A stretch of 64,000 nt of DNA from Hymenobacter aquaticus (GCF_004765605.1 NZ_SRLC01000001.1:124001-188000), one strand, 5' to 3'; shown: positions 43,534-52,527, counted from the stretch's first letter. Program-made: numbers and translations. Notes: generated by a model not told the origin, from the letters alone.

Positions 43534-44238
43534 ATGAACGTCTTCATCAACGATATTCCGCTGATCATCAAAAAGAACAGCGAGAAGATATACAAGCACC
43601 GCTACGACCTGATTCTGAACGCGGAGGACGAGTTCAGCTCCAAAGATCTGATCGGCGATGTGCTCGTGCGCGACGTGACGGACCCCTTCATCGACCGGAT
43701 TCTGCGGCTGATGGAAGTCAAGAAGCTCAAAAAGCTGAAGTCCCTGACGCTGCTGGCCCGCAAAAAGAAGCGCCTGATTCTGCACCTCAAAGACCAGTTC
43801 CGCATCGTGAAGGCTGCTGGCGGCCTGGTGGTGAAGGACGGCATGGTGCTGATGATTTACCGCCTCGGCAAGTGGGATTTGCCCAAGGGCAAGCTCAAAA
43901 AGGAGGAAGACCCGGGCCTGGGCGCCCTGCGCGAAGTGGAGGAGGAGTGCAACATCAAGGTGGAAATGGGGGAGGAGCTGCCCAGCACCTGGCATTCGTA
44001 CGCCTACAACGGCAACAAAATCCTGAAAAAAACGAACTGGTACATCATGAGTTGCTCCGACGACTCGCTGATGAAGCCCCAGGCCGAAGAATACATCGAG
44101 GAAGTGCGCTGGATGACCCCGCAGGAAGCATTGGCCGTACTAGACGAAGCCTACGCCTCCATTGCCCTGGTCGTGCGCCACTACCTGGGCGAAACTTCCG
44201 GCACGGAGCCGACCAAAGAACCCGCCAAGGAAAAATAA
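43534..44238 (+). CDS. Nudix hydrolase
   Basis: 234 residues from the ATG at 43534. Nudix box GKLKKEEDPGLGALREVEEE at about 127-146, followed by Cys where the consensus has Gly. The 110 N-terminal residues are helical and Lys-rich (HRYDLILNAEDEF, KKLKSLTLLARKKK). Hydrolyses nucleoside diphosphate derivatives. Followed by a small lipoprotein 22 bp on, probably co-transcribed. Confidence 0.88.
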   Translation: MNVFINDIPLIIKKNSEKIYKHRYDLILNAEDEFSSKDLIGDVLVRDVTDPFIDRILRLMEVKKLKKLKSLTLLARKKKRLILHLKDQFRIVKAAGGLVVKDGMVLMIYRLGKWDLPKGKLKKEEDPGLGALREVEEECNIKVEMGEELPSTWHSYAYNGNKILKKTNWYIMSCSDDSLMKPQAEEYIEEVRWMTPQEALAVLDEAYASIALVVRHYLGETSGTEPTKEPAKEK

Positions 44239-44260
44239 TCTAACCCCCTACGCCCCGCTT

Positions 44261-44743
44261 ATGCGCCCGTTCCGCTACTTGCCTTTTGTATTGTTGCTGA
44301 GCGGGGTTGCCGCGTGCACCGGCAGTCAGAATGCCTCCGAGAAAAGTGCCCCCAAAATGGAACAGGGCACGGCCGCGAATCCCAGCCAGCTGGATTTGCC
44401 GTCTTTGGTGGGCAAAAACATCGACCAGGTGCGCCGCGCCCTGGGTACGCCGCTGGAAAGCAAGGACGACCCCATCGGGCTGGAGCCAAACCGGGAGCAG
44501 ATGAAAAGCACGAAGGGCGCCGACTGGATCAACACGTTCGAAAAGAACGGCTCGACCATCGTGGTGAACTTCAACGCCAAGTCGCGCAAGGTGCTCGATA
44601 TGGTGCTGATCGGTTCGGACGAGGATGAGCTGATGCGCCGCGGCAACCTGGTGATGACGGCCCCCGAGTACATCGTGCTGCCCGTGCCCGACCCGAAGCG
44701 GCCCCAGGCCATTTCGGGCGTCCGGATGGTGTCGCGCCGCTAG
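44261..44743 (+). CDS. Lipoprotein of unknown function
   Basis: 160 residues. The signal ends in a lipobox-like GVAACTG. The mature part has LPSLVGKNIDQVRRALGTPL and STIVVNFNAKSRKVLDM, a BamE/SmpA-like pattern of small beta-alpha fold, but this is tentative. It follows the Nudix gene and its stop codon overlaps that of coaD on the other strand. Confidence 0.7.
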   Translation: MRPFRYLPFVLLLSGVAACTGSQNASEKSAPKMEQGTAANPSQLDLPSLVGKNIDQVRRALGTPLESKDDPIGLEPNREQMKSTKGADWINTFEKNGSTIVVNFNAKSRKVLDMVLIGSDEDELMRRGNLVMTAPEYIVLPVPDPKRPQAISGVRMVSRR

Positions 44744-45219
44744 TGGCCGGCCGGGACCTCGTAGGCTGGTAGCCGGAAGGGCACGAAGTCGTCGACGTTG
44801 CCGCCGAAGCGGTGAATTTCGCGGATGATGGTGCTGCTGATGGCCGCCAGCGCCGGCGAGGTAATCAGAAAGACGGTTTCCAGCTCGGGGTTGACGTGGC
44901 GGTTGGCCTGGGCAATGGTATTCTCGTACTCGAAGTCGGTGGTGTTGCGCAGGCCCCGTAACAGGTATTTGGCCCCCACTTCCCGCGCAAACGTGGCCGT
45001 CAGGCCCTTGTAGGCCCGCACCGACACGTGGGGCTCATCCCGGAACACTTCCTCAATCATGCCTACCATCTGCTCCACGGGCAGGTAGCGCGACTTACTG
45101 CTGTTGTTGCCGATGGCAATGATGACCTCGTCGAAAAGGGAAGCACCGCGCCGCACGACATCGAGGTGGCCATTGGTAAACGGGTCGAAAGAGCCGGGGA
45201 ACAGGGCAATGCGCTTCAT
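44740..45219 (-). CDS. coaD: Phosphopantetheine adenylyltransferase CoaD
   Basis: 159 residues from the ATG at 45219. FPGSFDPFTNGHLDVV (nucleotidyltransferase H..H box) and ISSTIIREIHRFGGNV near the C-terminus. Fourth step of coenzyme A synthesis: phosphopantetheine plus ATP to dephospho-CoA. Shares its neighbourhood with a DUF3822 gene, usual in Bacteroidota. Confidence 0.95.
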   Translation of the reverse strand: MKRIALFPGSFDPFTNGHLDVVRRGASLFDEVIIAIGNNSSKSRYLPVEQMVGMIEEVFRDEPHVSVRAYKGLTATFAREVGAKYLLRGLRNTTDFEYENTIAQANRHVNPELETVFLITSPALAAISSTIIREIHRFGGNVDDFVPFRLPAYEVPAGH

Positions 45220-45220
45220 G

Positions 45221-45303
45221 CGGTGAATGAGTGAAGTAAGGAATGAGTGAAGGGTAATGCCCGAGCGAATCAGGAGCCGAAACTCACTCATTCACTCATT
45301 TAC
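45221..45303. repeat. Inverted pair of CACTCATT microsatellites between coaD and DUF3822
   Basis: GGTGAATGAGTGAAG..GGAATGAGTG (45224-45249) and AACTCACTCATTCACTCATT (45281-45300) are inverted copies of one unit. They abut the coaD start and the stop of the upstream gene. Confidence 0.6.
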
Positions 45304-45311
45304 CACGGCCC

Positions 45312-46211
45312 TCACTCGCAGAGGTGCAGGCTGTAGAGCTCGAAGTAGCGGTACTCGAATACGTCGTTCAGGCGGTAGCTGTAGGCCACGTCGAAGGGGC
45401 GGTTGCCGAAGCGGATGTTGCGGATGTACTTGCGCAGGATGGTGAACAGCTCGGAGTCGTGCATCAGGTCGCCCCACACCACCACGCCGTCCTGGTCGGG
45501 GTTGAGCTGCAGTTCCTGCATCACCAGGATGGTGTAATAAATCAGGTCTTCGGGCGTGCTGAAGGCAAACACGTTGCAGAACTCCAGGCGCTTGTCGCGC
45601 ACGGCCACGATGGTAACTTCCTGGTGCCCCAGGCTCATGTAGAGGCGGCGCGGGGCGCCCACTTCGCTCTGGTGAATGATGCCTTCGAGCAGGGCGCTGG
45701 TCTGGTGCAGAATCTTGCCGGTGGGGTAGGTGGCGCGAAACCAGCTGGCCAGGGCGCGCTCGGCGGCAAATACGCTGACCATTTCCAGGCTGGAGTGGCG
45801 GTAGCTGCCCACCGTTTCGTGGTCAGGATCGAGGGCGTGGTGCAGGCGTAGGTAAGCCGCTTCGTCGCCGGGGCGCAGCAGGGGGGCGGGCAGCAGCGTA
45901 AACGAGCGGTTCTGTACGGCCAGGCGCACTTGGTTCCAGCCGGTCTGGCCCAGCAAATCGTGTTCCTGGGCCAAGGCCTGCAGCTGCTCGGCCCAGGTAG
46001 CGCCGCTGGTCACGGGGTAGTCTTCCAGGGCCACGAACTTGTTGCGGCGCATGTCGGCCACGCCCAGGCGCAGACCGTTGGCGCCGGCCGTCAGATACAG
46101 GTTGCAGCCGCCCGGCAACGCGGTTTCCAGCGTTTCGTCGCGCAGGGACTGCAAAGCAACGGGGGGAGCGGGCAAAGGCAAAACGGCGGCAGGCAAAGAG
46201 TTAGCAGACAC
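45312..46211 (-). CDS. DUF3822 family protein
   Basis: 299 residues if started at GTG 46211; the frame extends to an ATG at 46265, but a near-consensus promoter box (TACCTTTA, minus strand, near 46241-46248) lies inside that extension. The start LQSLRDETLE region and VALQSLRD, NLYLTAGANGLRLGVADM are typical of this acetate-kinase-like family of unknown role, which is often next to coaD and rsmD. Perhaps tied to cell-wall or cofactor synthesis. Confidence 0.8.
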   Translation of the reverse strand: MSANSLPAAVLPLPAPPVALQSLRDETLETALPGGCNLYLTAGANGLRLGVADMRRNKFVALEDYPVTSGATWAEQLQALAQEHDLLGQTGWNQVRLAVQNRSFTLLPAPLLRPGDEAAYLRLHHALDPDHETVGSYRHSSLEMVSVFAAERALASWFRATYPTGKILHQTSALLEGIIHQSEVGAPRRLYMSLGHQEVTIVAVRDKRLEFCNVFAFSTPEDLIYYTILVMQELQLNPDQDGVVVWGDLMHDSELFTILRKYIRNIRFGNRPFDVAYSYRLNDVFEYRYFELYSLHLCE

Positions 46212-46300
46212 GGCGGGGCGGAGAAAAGCGGCAATCAGGCCGTTAAAGGTACGAAAGGCCCGCAAACCACTCAGCAGCTAGTGGCCGTGAGCCGCGGGCG

Positions 46301-46825
46301 TTACTGAAACAGAATGTGGGGAATAAATACGTCGTCGGGGCTGATGACGTGGCGCATGATGGGGTGCACCTGGGTGGGCAGCAGCGCGCCCAGCTGCCGG
46401 GGCGTGAGAAAAGCCAGCTCCGTGAGCAGCTGGGTGTCGGGGCTGTGCTCGGGGTCGGAGCCCAGCCGCGGCACCGCCCCGGGCGTCAGCAGCTTGACCT
46501 CAAAAAACAGCTCCAGGGCCTGCAGCGTCTCATTCTTGAACTCGTGCAGGTGCAGAAAGCGGCCTACGCTGACTTCCAGGCCGGTTTCTTCCCGGTATTC
46601 GCGGCGCAGGCAGTCCTGAATGGTTTCGCCGAACTGCCAGCCCCCGCCGGGCGGCGACCAGAACGGCAGGGCATTGGGCAGCAGGCCGCGGTGGGCCGTC
46701 AGCAGCATGGCGCCCTGGTGAATGAGCATGCCACAAACCCGCACCCGCACCTGGCCCGTGTAGGCCTGCAACAGCGAATCGGGAAGGGCGGTGGGAGAAG
46801 CCGGAGTAGAGGAAGGAGGAAGCAT
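46301..46825 (-). CDS. Nudix hydrolase
   Basis: 174 residues. Nudix box GGGWQFGETIQDCLRREYRE followed by ETGLEV at about 58-82, preceded by PFWSPPG. The long N-terminal part is AT-poor and Pro/Ser-rich. The C-terminus ends with FIPHILFQ. Different from the one at 43534 and probably acts on another NDP-derivative. Runs directly into DUF4126 upstream (27 bp). Confidence 0.87.
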   Translation of the reverse strand: MLPPSSTPASPTALPDSLLQAYTGQVRVRVCGMLIHQGAMLLTAHRGLLPNALPFWSPPGGGWQFGETIQDCLRREYREETGLEVSVGRFLHLHEFKNETLQALELFFEVKLLTPGAVPRLGSDPEHSPDTQLLTELAFLTPRQLGALLPTQVHPIMRHVISPDDVFIPHILFQ

Positions 46826-46852
46826 ACGGGAGCAGCAATAGGAGAAAGGAAG

Positions 46853-47443
46853 CTAGGAATTGGCGGGCGGCGGGGAAGAACGGCGGAAAAACAGCCGCCG
46901 GAACCGGCCGCCAAGATACAGCAGCAGCAGCACGACCAGCCCGGCCATTACCAGCGGCAGAAACAGGCCCAGTACAGAACCGGCCACGGCCAGAAAGTTT
47001 TCCAGCGTGGCCAGAATCGGGTTGCCCAGGCCGGCCGTGGTGGCCGTGGAGCCCGCCCGCAGCAGCGCGGTGCCACTCTGCACCATGCCGGCCGTGCCGC
47101 CGCCCACCAGCACGCCCAGGCCCCAGCGCACCACCGGGTCGAGGTCGGGCAGGGCCGAGGTCATCAGCAGGGTGCCGGCAATAAACGAAGCCGGCGTCGT
47201 AATGGTATCCAGAAAGTTGTCGATGACCGGCACGTAGTAGGCCAGCATTTCGGCCACGGTGGCGGTGGCCAGCACCCCGAAGGCCGGCCAGGTGCCCAGC
47301 CACGCAAATCCCGGCGACGGGGCCAGGAAACCCGACAAATAAGCCAGGCTGGCCGCCAGCAGCGGCACGAAGATGCGGAAGCCGCTACAGGCCGCCAGTG
47401 CCAGACCCAGGCCCCCGGCGACCAAATATTCCAGTGTTGTCAT
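46853..47443 (-). CDS. DUF4126 membrane protein
   Basis: 196 residues, about five TM segments. ACSGFRIFVPLLAASLAYLSG, GVLATATVAEMLAYYVPVID and MQSGTALLRAGST-like stretches match DUF4126. Upstream of the Nudix gene, same strand, so an operon is likely. Function unknown; the divergent thioesterase gene starts 92 bp away. Confidence 0.85.
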   Translation of the reverse strand: MTTLEYLVAGGLGLALAACSGFRIFVPLLAASLAYLSGFLAPSPGFAWLGTWPAFGVLATATVAEMLAYYVPVIDNFLDTITTPASFIAGTLLMTSALPDLDPVVRWGLGVLVGGGTAGMVQSGTALLRAGSTATTAGLGNPILATLENFLAVAGSVLGLFLPLVMAGLVVLLLLYLGGRFRRLFFRRSSPPPANS

Positions 47444-47522
47444 AGGCGTAACGAGAACTCAGGTGAGGCGTGGCGGGAAGATACGCAAGCTCACGGATTG
47501 CGCCGGCCGCCGGCCGCGTGCG

Positions 47523-47530
47523 TACCTTTG
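47523..47530 (+). promoter_or_regulatory. -7 box TACCTTTG only four bases before a start codon
   Basis: Exact TAnnTTTG match with ATG at 47535. The transcript would start at or next to the A of the ATG, so leaderless translation is likely. Confidence 0.6.
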
Positions 47531-47534
47531 GGCC

Positions 47535-47972
47535 ATGAGTACTACCGCCGCATCTGAGCTAAACGTCGAAACCCTGGAAGTTCGCATCCGCCGCAAGCTG
47601 GAACGTCAACATTTTATGCACCTTATCGGTGCCCAGCTGACTACCGTGGAGCCCGGCCGCGTGGTATTTGAAGTGCCGCTCGAACAGCGCCACCACCAGA
47701 ACCTGGGTTTCGCCCACGGGGGCCTGGTGGCTACGATGGCTGATCTGGCCGCCGGCTTTGCCGCCGTTACGCTCGTGCCCGATGGCACCGGCGTGGTGAC
47801 GGCCGAGCTGAAAACGACCTATCTGCGCCCCGGCATCGGCGGCACGCTGCGGGCCGTGGGCTGGGTGCTCAAGCCGGGCCGCCGTCTGCACTTCTGCGAG
47901 GCCGAGGTGTGGTGCGACGACGTGCTGATTGCCAAAGCCTCGGCCACGATGGCCGTGGTGGAGCCCCAGTAA
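47535..47972 (+). CDS. PaaI-type thioesterase (hotdog fold)
   Basis: 145 residues. Hotdog thioesterase features: FEVPLEQRHHQNLGFAHGGL (HGG with the catalytic-type Asn/His region), MADLAAGFAAVTL, and TAELKTTYLRPGIGG. Probably hydrolyses aromatic or fatty acyl-CoA. Start at 47535 chosen because a promoter box precedes it and the longer frame has no conserved N-terminus. First of a run of three plus-strand genes. Confidence 0.9.
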   Translation: MSTTAASELNVETLEVRIRRKLERQHFMHLIGAQLTTVEPGRVVFEVPLEQRHHQNLGFAHGGLVATMADLAAGFAAVTLVPDGTGVVTAELKTTYLRPGIGGTLRAVGWVLKPGRRLHFCEAEVWCDDVLIAKASATMAVVEPQ

Positions 47973-47975
47973 ACT

Positions 47976-48506
47976 ATGGAAGCCCAGGATAACCGGAAAT
48001 ATTTCGTGTCGTGGTACCGGCTCGACGGGCAGGACCGCTACCTGATCTGGTGGACCGGCGACTACAACGATGCGGTGTGGGTGGATGCCAAGCGGCAGAT
48101 TCCGGTCTTTACGACCATCGGTCAGGCCCAGGATTTTGCCCGGCAGCGGGGAATACCGCTGGAAACGGCCGAGCCTGAGTTGCAGAATCTGGACTGGGTG
48201 AAGCATTGGCTGCAACACCCAACATCAGCTATTAATACCGAAGAATGCCTGATGGGCTGGAATTTCTTCATCGATGTGGCCGATGGTACTGGCCGCCCGT
48301 TTGCCGGCCAGCGGGGTAAAATCCGAAAAGCCTGGCGCGGAAAAATATACGACAAGCTCTTTTTCGGTACCAGCACCGGCATGCTGCTGGCCCCGGAAGG
48401 AACGGCCCGCTATATTCCGAGGTGGAACAAGGCTGAAAAGAAGTTCTTGGCTAAGGTGCTGACGCAAGGACTGCGCATCTTTCGGGAACATATGCAGCTC
48501 TTATAA
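47976..48506 (+). CDS. Hypothetical protein of unknown function
   Basis: 176 residues starting three bases after the thioesterase stop. Trp/Tyr-rich (YFVSWYRLDGQDRYLIWWTG, WNFFIDVADG). I do not recognise a family. The spacing indicates co-transcription with the thioesterase; no signal peptide or membrane segment. Confidence 0.6.
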   Translation: MEAQDNRKYFVSWYRLDGQDRYLIWWTGDYNDAVWVDAKRQIPVFTTIGQAQDFARQRGIPLETAEPELQNLDWVKHWLQHPTSAINTEECLMGWNFFIDVADGTGRPFAGQRGKIRKAWRGKIYDKLFFGTSTGMLLAPEGTARYIPRWNKAEKKFLAKVLTQGLRIFREHMQLL

Positions 48507-48558
48507 GTCTGACCCGGCATGTTATGGGAATTATTAGTATTCAAACTCTAACGCTGTT

Positions 48559-49065
48559 GTGATAAAATCTCTGCTCCTTATTCTGCTAGCCGCGCTGCTA
48601 AACAGCTGTAGCCCGGAAAAGCCAACTCAGGAAACCGCCCAAGCCCCGGTCGGGCCGGCAAAACCACCTGTAGCCGACGACAGCACGGTCCTCGCGCACC
48701 TTGACAGTCTGACGCAGGCCGTGGTGCAACACAGGTCGCTGCCGGCCCTGCAGAAGCTGGATTCCGTCGCCTGCATCAGCGACGGTTACGTGACGGAAGC
48801 CGTCGACGTGGCTGCTACCAGCATCTGGGACAGCCAGTTCACTTTTCTGGTCAACTACCTGTATCAGCATCCTAAGTCTCTGTTGCGGCCGCAGCTGATC
48901 TGGGGCCTGAGCGCCAATATGTACACCGCCGACAACCGGGCGCGGGCGCTGGCCGCTTTCCGGGCCACGGCGCTGGATAGTGCGCGCCGGGCGGGACTTT
49001 CTAGCGCCGAAATGGTGTTCTTGCAGAAGATTCTGAGTGAGGTCAACCCGGCCCGGCTCGATTAA
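48559..49065 (+). CDS. Lipoprotein of unknown function
   Basis: 168 residues from a GTG at 48559. Signal with a lipobox LLNSC. The mature part begins with a Pro/Thr-rich linker and is helical (SLTQAVVQHRSLPALQKLDS, TYLYQHPKSLLRPQLIWG-like). The GTG start fits the signal peptide exactly. No family known to me. Confidence 0.65.
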   Translation: MIKSLLLILLAALLNSCSPEKPTQETAQAPVGPAKPPVADDSTVLAHLDSLTQAVVQHRSLPALQKLDSVACISDGYVTEAVDVAATSIWDSQFTFLVNYLYQHPKSLLRPQLIWGLSANMYTADNRARALAAFRATALDSARRAGLSSAEMVFLQKILSEVNPARLD

Positions 49066-49100
49066 ACCGCCCTGGTGGCGCGCTACCTTTTTTCTACCGT

Positions 49101-50534
49101 ATGCTTTCTGTTCGCACCCCGTCCGTTCGCGACTATTTTGCTTTTGAACCCACCCAGGACCAGGCCACGCTGTTTCGCAAGCTCGACGAGTTTCTGAAGG
49201 ACGATTTGCCGGGCCGCAAGGTGTTCGTGCTGCGCGGCTACGCCGGTACCGGCAAAACCACCGTGGTCAGCGCCCTGGTGCAGTGGCTGCACCGCATGCA
49301 GCGCAAATACACCCTGATGGCCCCCACCGGCCGCGCCGCCAAGGTGATGAGCGCCTACTCGGGCGTGGCGGCCAGCACCATTCACAAGAAAATCTACCGC
49401 CAAACGTCCAGCACGCCGTCCGACAGCCTCTCGTTTCAGCGCCAGCCCAACCGCACCACCGACACGCTCTACATCGTGGACGAAGCCTCGATGATTTCCG
49501 ATGAGAAGTCGTTCGGGGAAAACGGCCTGCTCGACGACCTGATGGGCTACGTGTTTGAAAAGCCCAGCAACAAGCTCCTCGTCATCGGCGACACGGCCCA
49601 GCTGCCGCCGGTGGGCCAGCTGCTGTCCCCGGCCCTCGACCCCGAGCTGATTGCTCACCGCTTCAAGGCCAAGGTCGACGGCGTGGAGCTGCGCCAGGTA
49701 ATGCGCCAGGCCGAGGAATCGGGTATTCTGATGAACGCCACGGCCCTGCGCGAAGAGCTGCGCCAGGAACACCCCAGCATCCAGTTTTACACCCGCGGCT
49801 ACCCCGATATTTTCAAAGTCGGGGGCGACAAGCTGGAAGATGGCCTGCGCTGGGCCTACAAGAATTTCGGCCACGAAAACACCACCATCATCTGCCGCTC
49901 CAACAAGAACGCCAACCTCTACAACCAGATGATCCGGCGCACCCTGTTCGACGCCGAGGAGGAAATCGAGGCCGGCGACTACCTGATGGTGGTGCGCAAC
50001 AACTACTTCTGGCTGCCCAAGGATTCGGAAATGGGCTTTCTGGCCAACGGCGACTTCGTGCAGGTCACCAAAATCGTGCGGCGGCAGGAGGAGTTCGGCT
50101 TCCGCTTCGCCGACGCCCGCGTGCGGTTCGTGGACTACCCCGACGAGGAGGAGCAGGAAGTGAAGCTGCTGCTCGACACGCTGCACACCGAAAGCCCGGC
50201 CCTGCCCGCCGACCGTAGCAACGAGCTGTACAAGACCATTGCCGAGGATTACGCCCACCTCACCACCAAGCGCGACAAAAGCGCGGCCCTGCGCAAAGAC
50301 CCCTACCTGAACGCCTTGCAGGTGAAGTTTGCCTACGCCCTGACCTGCCACAAGGCCCAGGGCGGCCAGTGGCAGGCCGTCTTCGTCGACCACGGCTTTC
50401 TGAAGGAAGATATGGTGAACAGCGAGTTTGCCCGCTGGCTCTACACGGCCGTCACCCGCGCCTCCGACCGGCTGTTTCTGCTGAACTTTAACCAGAAGCT
50501 CGTGGGCGACGCGCCCGCGGAAAAAGACTACTAA
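49101..50534 (+). CDS. RecD-like ATP-dependent DNA helicase (UvrD/TraA type)
   Basis: 477 residues. Walker A GYAGTGKTTVVSAL near 47-60, motif II LYIVDEASMISD, then VIGDTAQLPPVGQL, and in the C-terminal half LTCHKAQGGQW and VTRASDRLFLLN. This is the AAA_30/RecD2 type of 5'-3' helicase. May help resolve replication or transcription conflicts. A near-consensus promoter box (TACCTTTT) sits just before the start. Confidence 0.92.
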   Translation: MLSVRTPSVRDYFAFEPTQDQATLFRKLDEFLKDDLPGRKVFVLRGYAGTGKTTVVSALVQWLHRMQRKYTLMAPTGRAAKVMSAYSGVAASTIHKKIYRQTSSTPSDSLSFQRQPNRTTDTLYIVDEASMISDEKSFGENGLLDDLMGYVFEKPSNKLLVIGDTAQLPPVGQLLSPALDPELIAHRFKAKVDGVELRQVMRQAEESGILMNATALREELRQEHPSIQFYTRGYPDIFKVGGDKLEDGLRWAYKNFGHENTTIICRSNKNANLYNQMIRRTLFDAEEEIEAGDYLMVVRNNYFWLPKDSEMGFLANGDFVQVTKIVRRQEEFGFRFADARVRFVDYPDEEEQEVKLLLDTLHTESPALPADRSNELYKTIAEDYAHLTTKRDKSAALRKDPYLNALQVKFAYALTCHKAQGGQWQAVFVDHGFLKEDMVNSEFARWLYTAVTRASDRLFLLNFNQKLVGDAPAEKDY

Positions 50535-50630
50535 AGCTGGCAATATCACATGAAGTGGGGATTGTGAAGGTGAAACGGCTTCTGTAGCTTGCCGACAAAT
50601 TCATCTTCATAATCCACCCTTTTTTCTGTT

Positions 50631-51293
50631 ATGAAAAGCTTACTTCTGGCCGCACTGTGCGCGCTGCTAACGGTAATGGGCGCTTCGGCCCAGACCCGGG
50701 AAATCTACACCAGCCCTAAGTTCGGGGCGCTGGCCAAAGGTCATAAGTCGTTGGCCGTGTTGCCCTTCGCGGTAACGCTGCAGCTGCGGCCCAATGAAGT
50801 AACCAAGAACGGTGGCCCCGAAGGCGTAGCCAAGCTGGAGCAGCGCGAAGGACTGGACGTGCAGAACGCCTTGCACTCGTACTTCCTCAAGCGCAAAGCC
50901 GAGAATGACATCACCGTTGACGTGCAGGACCCTGCCCGCACCAATGCCCTGCTGGTGCAGAACGGCGTGACGGCCGCCAACTTTGCCACGTTCACGCCCG
51001 AGCAGCTAGCCAAGTTCCTGGGCGTCGACGGCATTATTTCCGGCACTTTCAACAGCACCCAGCCCATGTCGGCCGGCGCGGCCGTGGCCATGTCGATGCT
51101 GGTTGGCGTCAGCGGCCCCACCAACACGGGCAAGCTGATGATCAACATCAACGACGGCGCCACCGGCGAGCTGCTCTGGAAATACGACAAGTCGCTGTCG
51201 CGCGGCTTCGGCAGCGACACGAACACCATCGTGACGACCATCATGCGCAAGGCTTCGCGGCAGTTTCCTTATTCTAAGGAATTTAAAGGCTAG
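50631..51293 (+). CDS. Secreted protein of unknown function
   Basis: 220 residues with a signal peptide ending GASAQ. VLPFAVTLQLRPNEV, LGVDGIISGTFNSTQPMSAG and GATGELLWKYDKSLSRGFG resemble the LpoB/GNA1162-like group of envelope proteins that bind other envelope proteins. The match is only to the pattern. Single gene by spacing. Confidence 0.75.
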   Translation: MKSLLLAALCALLTVMGASAQTREIYTSPKFGALAKGHKSLAVLPFAVTLQLRPNEVTKNGGPEGVAKLEQREGLDVQNALHSYFLKRKAENDITVDVQDPARTNALLVQNGVTAANFATFTPEQLAKFLGVDGIISGTFNSTQPMSAGAAVAMSMLVGVSGPTNTGKLMININDGATGELLWKYDKSLSRGFGSDTNTIVTTIMRKASRQFPYSKEFKG

Positions 51294-51420
51294 GCTGAGG
51301 TCCGGCGTTATTTCGGTTCTTCATCTGAACCTCATGCTCGCGTAGCAGGTTGTGGTGGCAAAAGAGTATTGCCGGGGCGGTGAAAGTTGGCAGGATAGTT
51401 GGCTCACCCCTCAAAATTTC

Positions 51421-51428
51421 TAAATTTG
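51421..51428 (+). promoter_or_regulatory. Promoter with TTG and TAAATTTG for the DUF1573 gene
   Basis: TTG at 51399-51401, 19 bp, then TAAATTTG at 51421-51428, 30 bp before the ATG at 51459. Best-shaped promoter of the window. Confidence 0.65.
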
Positions 51429-51458
51429 TTAACCTCAATTTACTAACGAAACCACCCC

Positions 51459-52004
51459 ATGAAAAAGGCACTCATTCTGGCTTTGTCGCTTTCGCTCACG
51501 GGCCTGGCCGCCCAGGCGCAGTCGGCAGCCGTAAAGCCCGCCAACGCGCAGGAGAAGGTAGCTGGCCCCCAGATTCAGTTTGAAGAAGTGAAATACGACT
51601 TCGGCTCCATCAAGCAGGGCGACGTGGTCGACCATACGTTCAAGTTCAAAAACGTAGGCACTCAGCCGCTGGTCATTTCCAACATCGGCGTGAGCTGCGG
51701 CTGCACCACCCCCGACTGGACCAAGGACCCCATCATGCCCGGCAAGAGCGGCACTATCTCGGCCAAGTTCAACAGCGCCGGCAAGATGGGCATGCAGAAC
51801 AAAGTGCTGACCGTGGAGTCGAACTCGGCCGGCGGCAACGCTATGGTATCGTTGGTCGGCGAAGTGAAAGACGCCGCCTCGGCCAACGCTACGCCCACGA
51901 TGACCGTGGAGTCGAAGACCAACGGCGTGATGGACGAGAAGGATGCCAAGCAGAAGTCGAAAATCGGCGACAACAAGATCAAAGCCAAGCGCAAGTCTTC
52001 GTAG
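51459..52004 (+). CDS. DUF1573 secreted protein
   Basis: 181 residues with a signal peptide. One DUF1573 (ASH/Ig-like) domain: IQFEEVKYDFGSIKQGDVVD, FKFKNVGTQPLVISNIGVSC with GCTTPDW and VESNSAGGNAMVSL. The C-terminus is Lys-rich (DAKQKSKIGDNKIKAKRK). Role unknown; such proteins are abundant in Bacteroidota envelopes. Clear promoter and terminator make it monocistronic. Confidence 0.88.
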   Translation: MKKALILALSLSLTGLAAQAQSAAVKPANAQEKVAGPQIQFEEVKYDFGSIKQGDVVDHTFKFKNVGTQPLVISNIGVSCGCTTPDWTKDPIMPGKSGTISAKFNSAGKMGMQNKVLTVESNSAGGNAMVSLVGEVKDAASANATPTMTVESKTNGVMDEKDAKQKSKIGDNKIKAKRKSS

Positions 52005-52026
52005 TCAGCTTTTCGCCGCACAAGCA

Positions 52027-52062
52027 AAAAAAGGGTGTTTCGCAGCTGCGAAACACCCTTTT
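52027..52062 (+). terminator. Terminator after the DUF1573 gene
   Basis: AAAAAGGGTGTTTCGCAG / CTGCGAAACACCCTTTTT, 18-bp perfect palindrome, T-tail. Confidence 0.85.
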
Positions 52063-52111
52063 TAGTTTATTTAGCCTGTCCCTGCGAGGCGTGAGCCATA
52101 ATACGAGTAGG

Positions 52112-52152
52112 GCATTAGCACATTACCCACATTCCGCACATCAGCACATTAA
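52112..52152. repeat. Microsatellite AGCACATTA at the end of the DUF423 gene
   Basis: Repeats of AGCACATTA/ACCCACATT; the TAA of the minus-strand gene at 52149 is part of it. Inverted relatives lie at 53313-53388 and 53561-53613. Confidence 0.6.
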
Positions 52153-52526
52153 ATCTGGCGGGCGGCGAGTAACAGGCTGATCCAGCCGGCAATGAGTAGC
52201 AGACCGCCCAAGGGAGCCACGGCGCCCAGCTTGGTGATGCCGGTGAAGCACAGGGTGTAGAGCGAGCCGCTGAAGATGATGACGCCACCCAGCCACAGCC
52301 AGGCCGTGGTGCTCAGGCTTTTCATTTCGGGGCGCAGGGCCAGCAGGATGCCAACGGCCAGCAACGCCAGCGTGTGGTAGAACTGGTAGCGCACGGCGGT
52401 TTCGAAGGTGTCGAAGCGGCCGGAGGCTTCCAGCATTTTGCGCAGGCCGTGGGCCCCAAAGGCCCCAATGGCAACGCCGGAGCCGCCCAGCAGGGCCGCC
52501 AGTTGAATGATCAGACGAGCAGTCAT
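52149..52526 (-). CDS. DUF423 membrane protein (YgdD/TMEM256-like)
   Basis: 125 residues with four TM segments: LAALLGGSGVAIGAFGAHGL, YQFYHTLALLAVGILLAL, WLWLGGVIIFSGSLYTLCF and GAVAPLGGLLLIAGWISLLL. This is the DUF423 pattern, including GAFGAHGL. Role unknown. It starts next to a TTGTTGGTTG-type microsatellite and is followed by another, with a YggS-type gene upstream. Confidence 0.88.
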   Translation of the reverse strand: MTARLIIQLAALLGGSGVAIGAFGAHGLRKMLEASGRFDTFETAVRYQFYHTLALLAVGILLALRPEMKSLSTTAWLWLGGVIIFSGSLYTLCFTGITKLGAVAPLGGLLLIAGWISLLLAARQI

Positions 52527-52527
52527 A

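Noticed and set aside
46316..47557. 413-codon plus-strand frame across the Nudix and DUF4126 genes
   Set aside because: Gln/Arg/His-rich shadow of two well-supported minus-strand genes.
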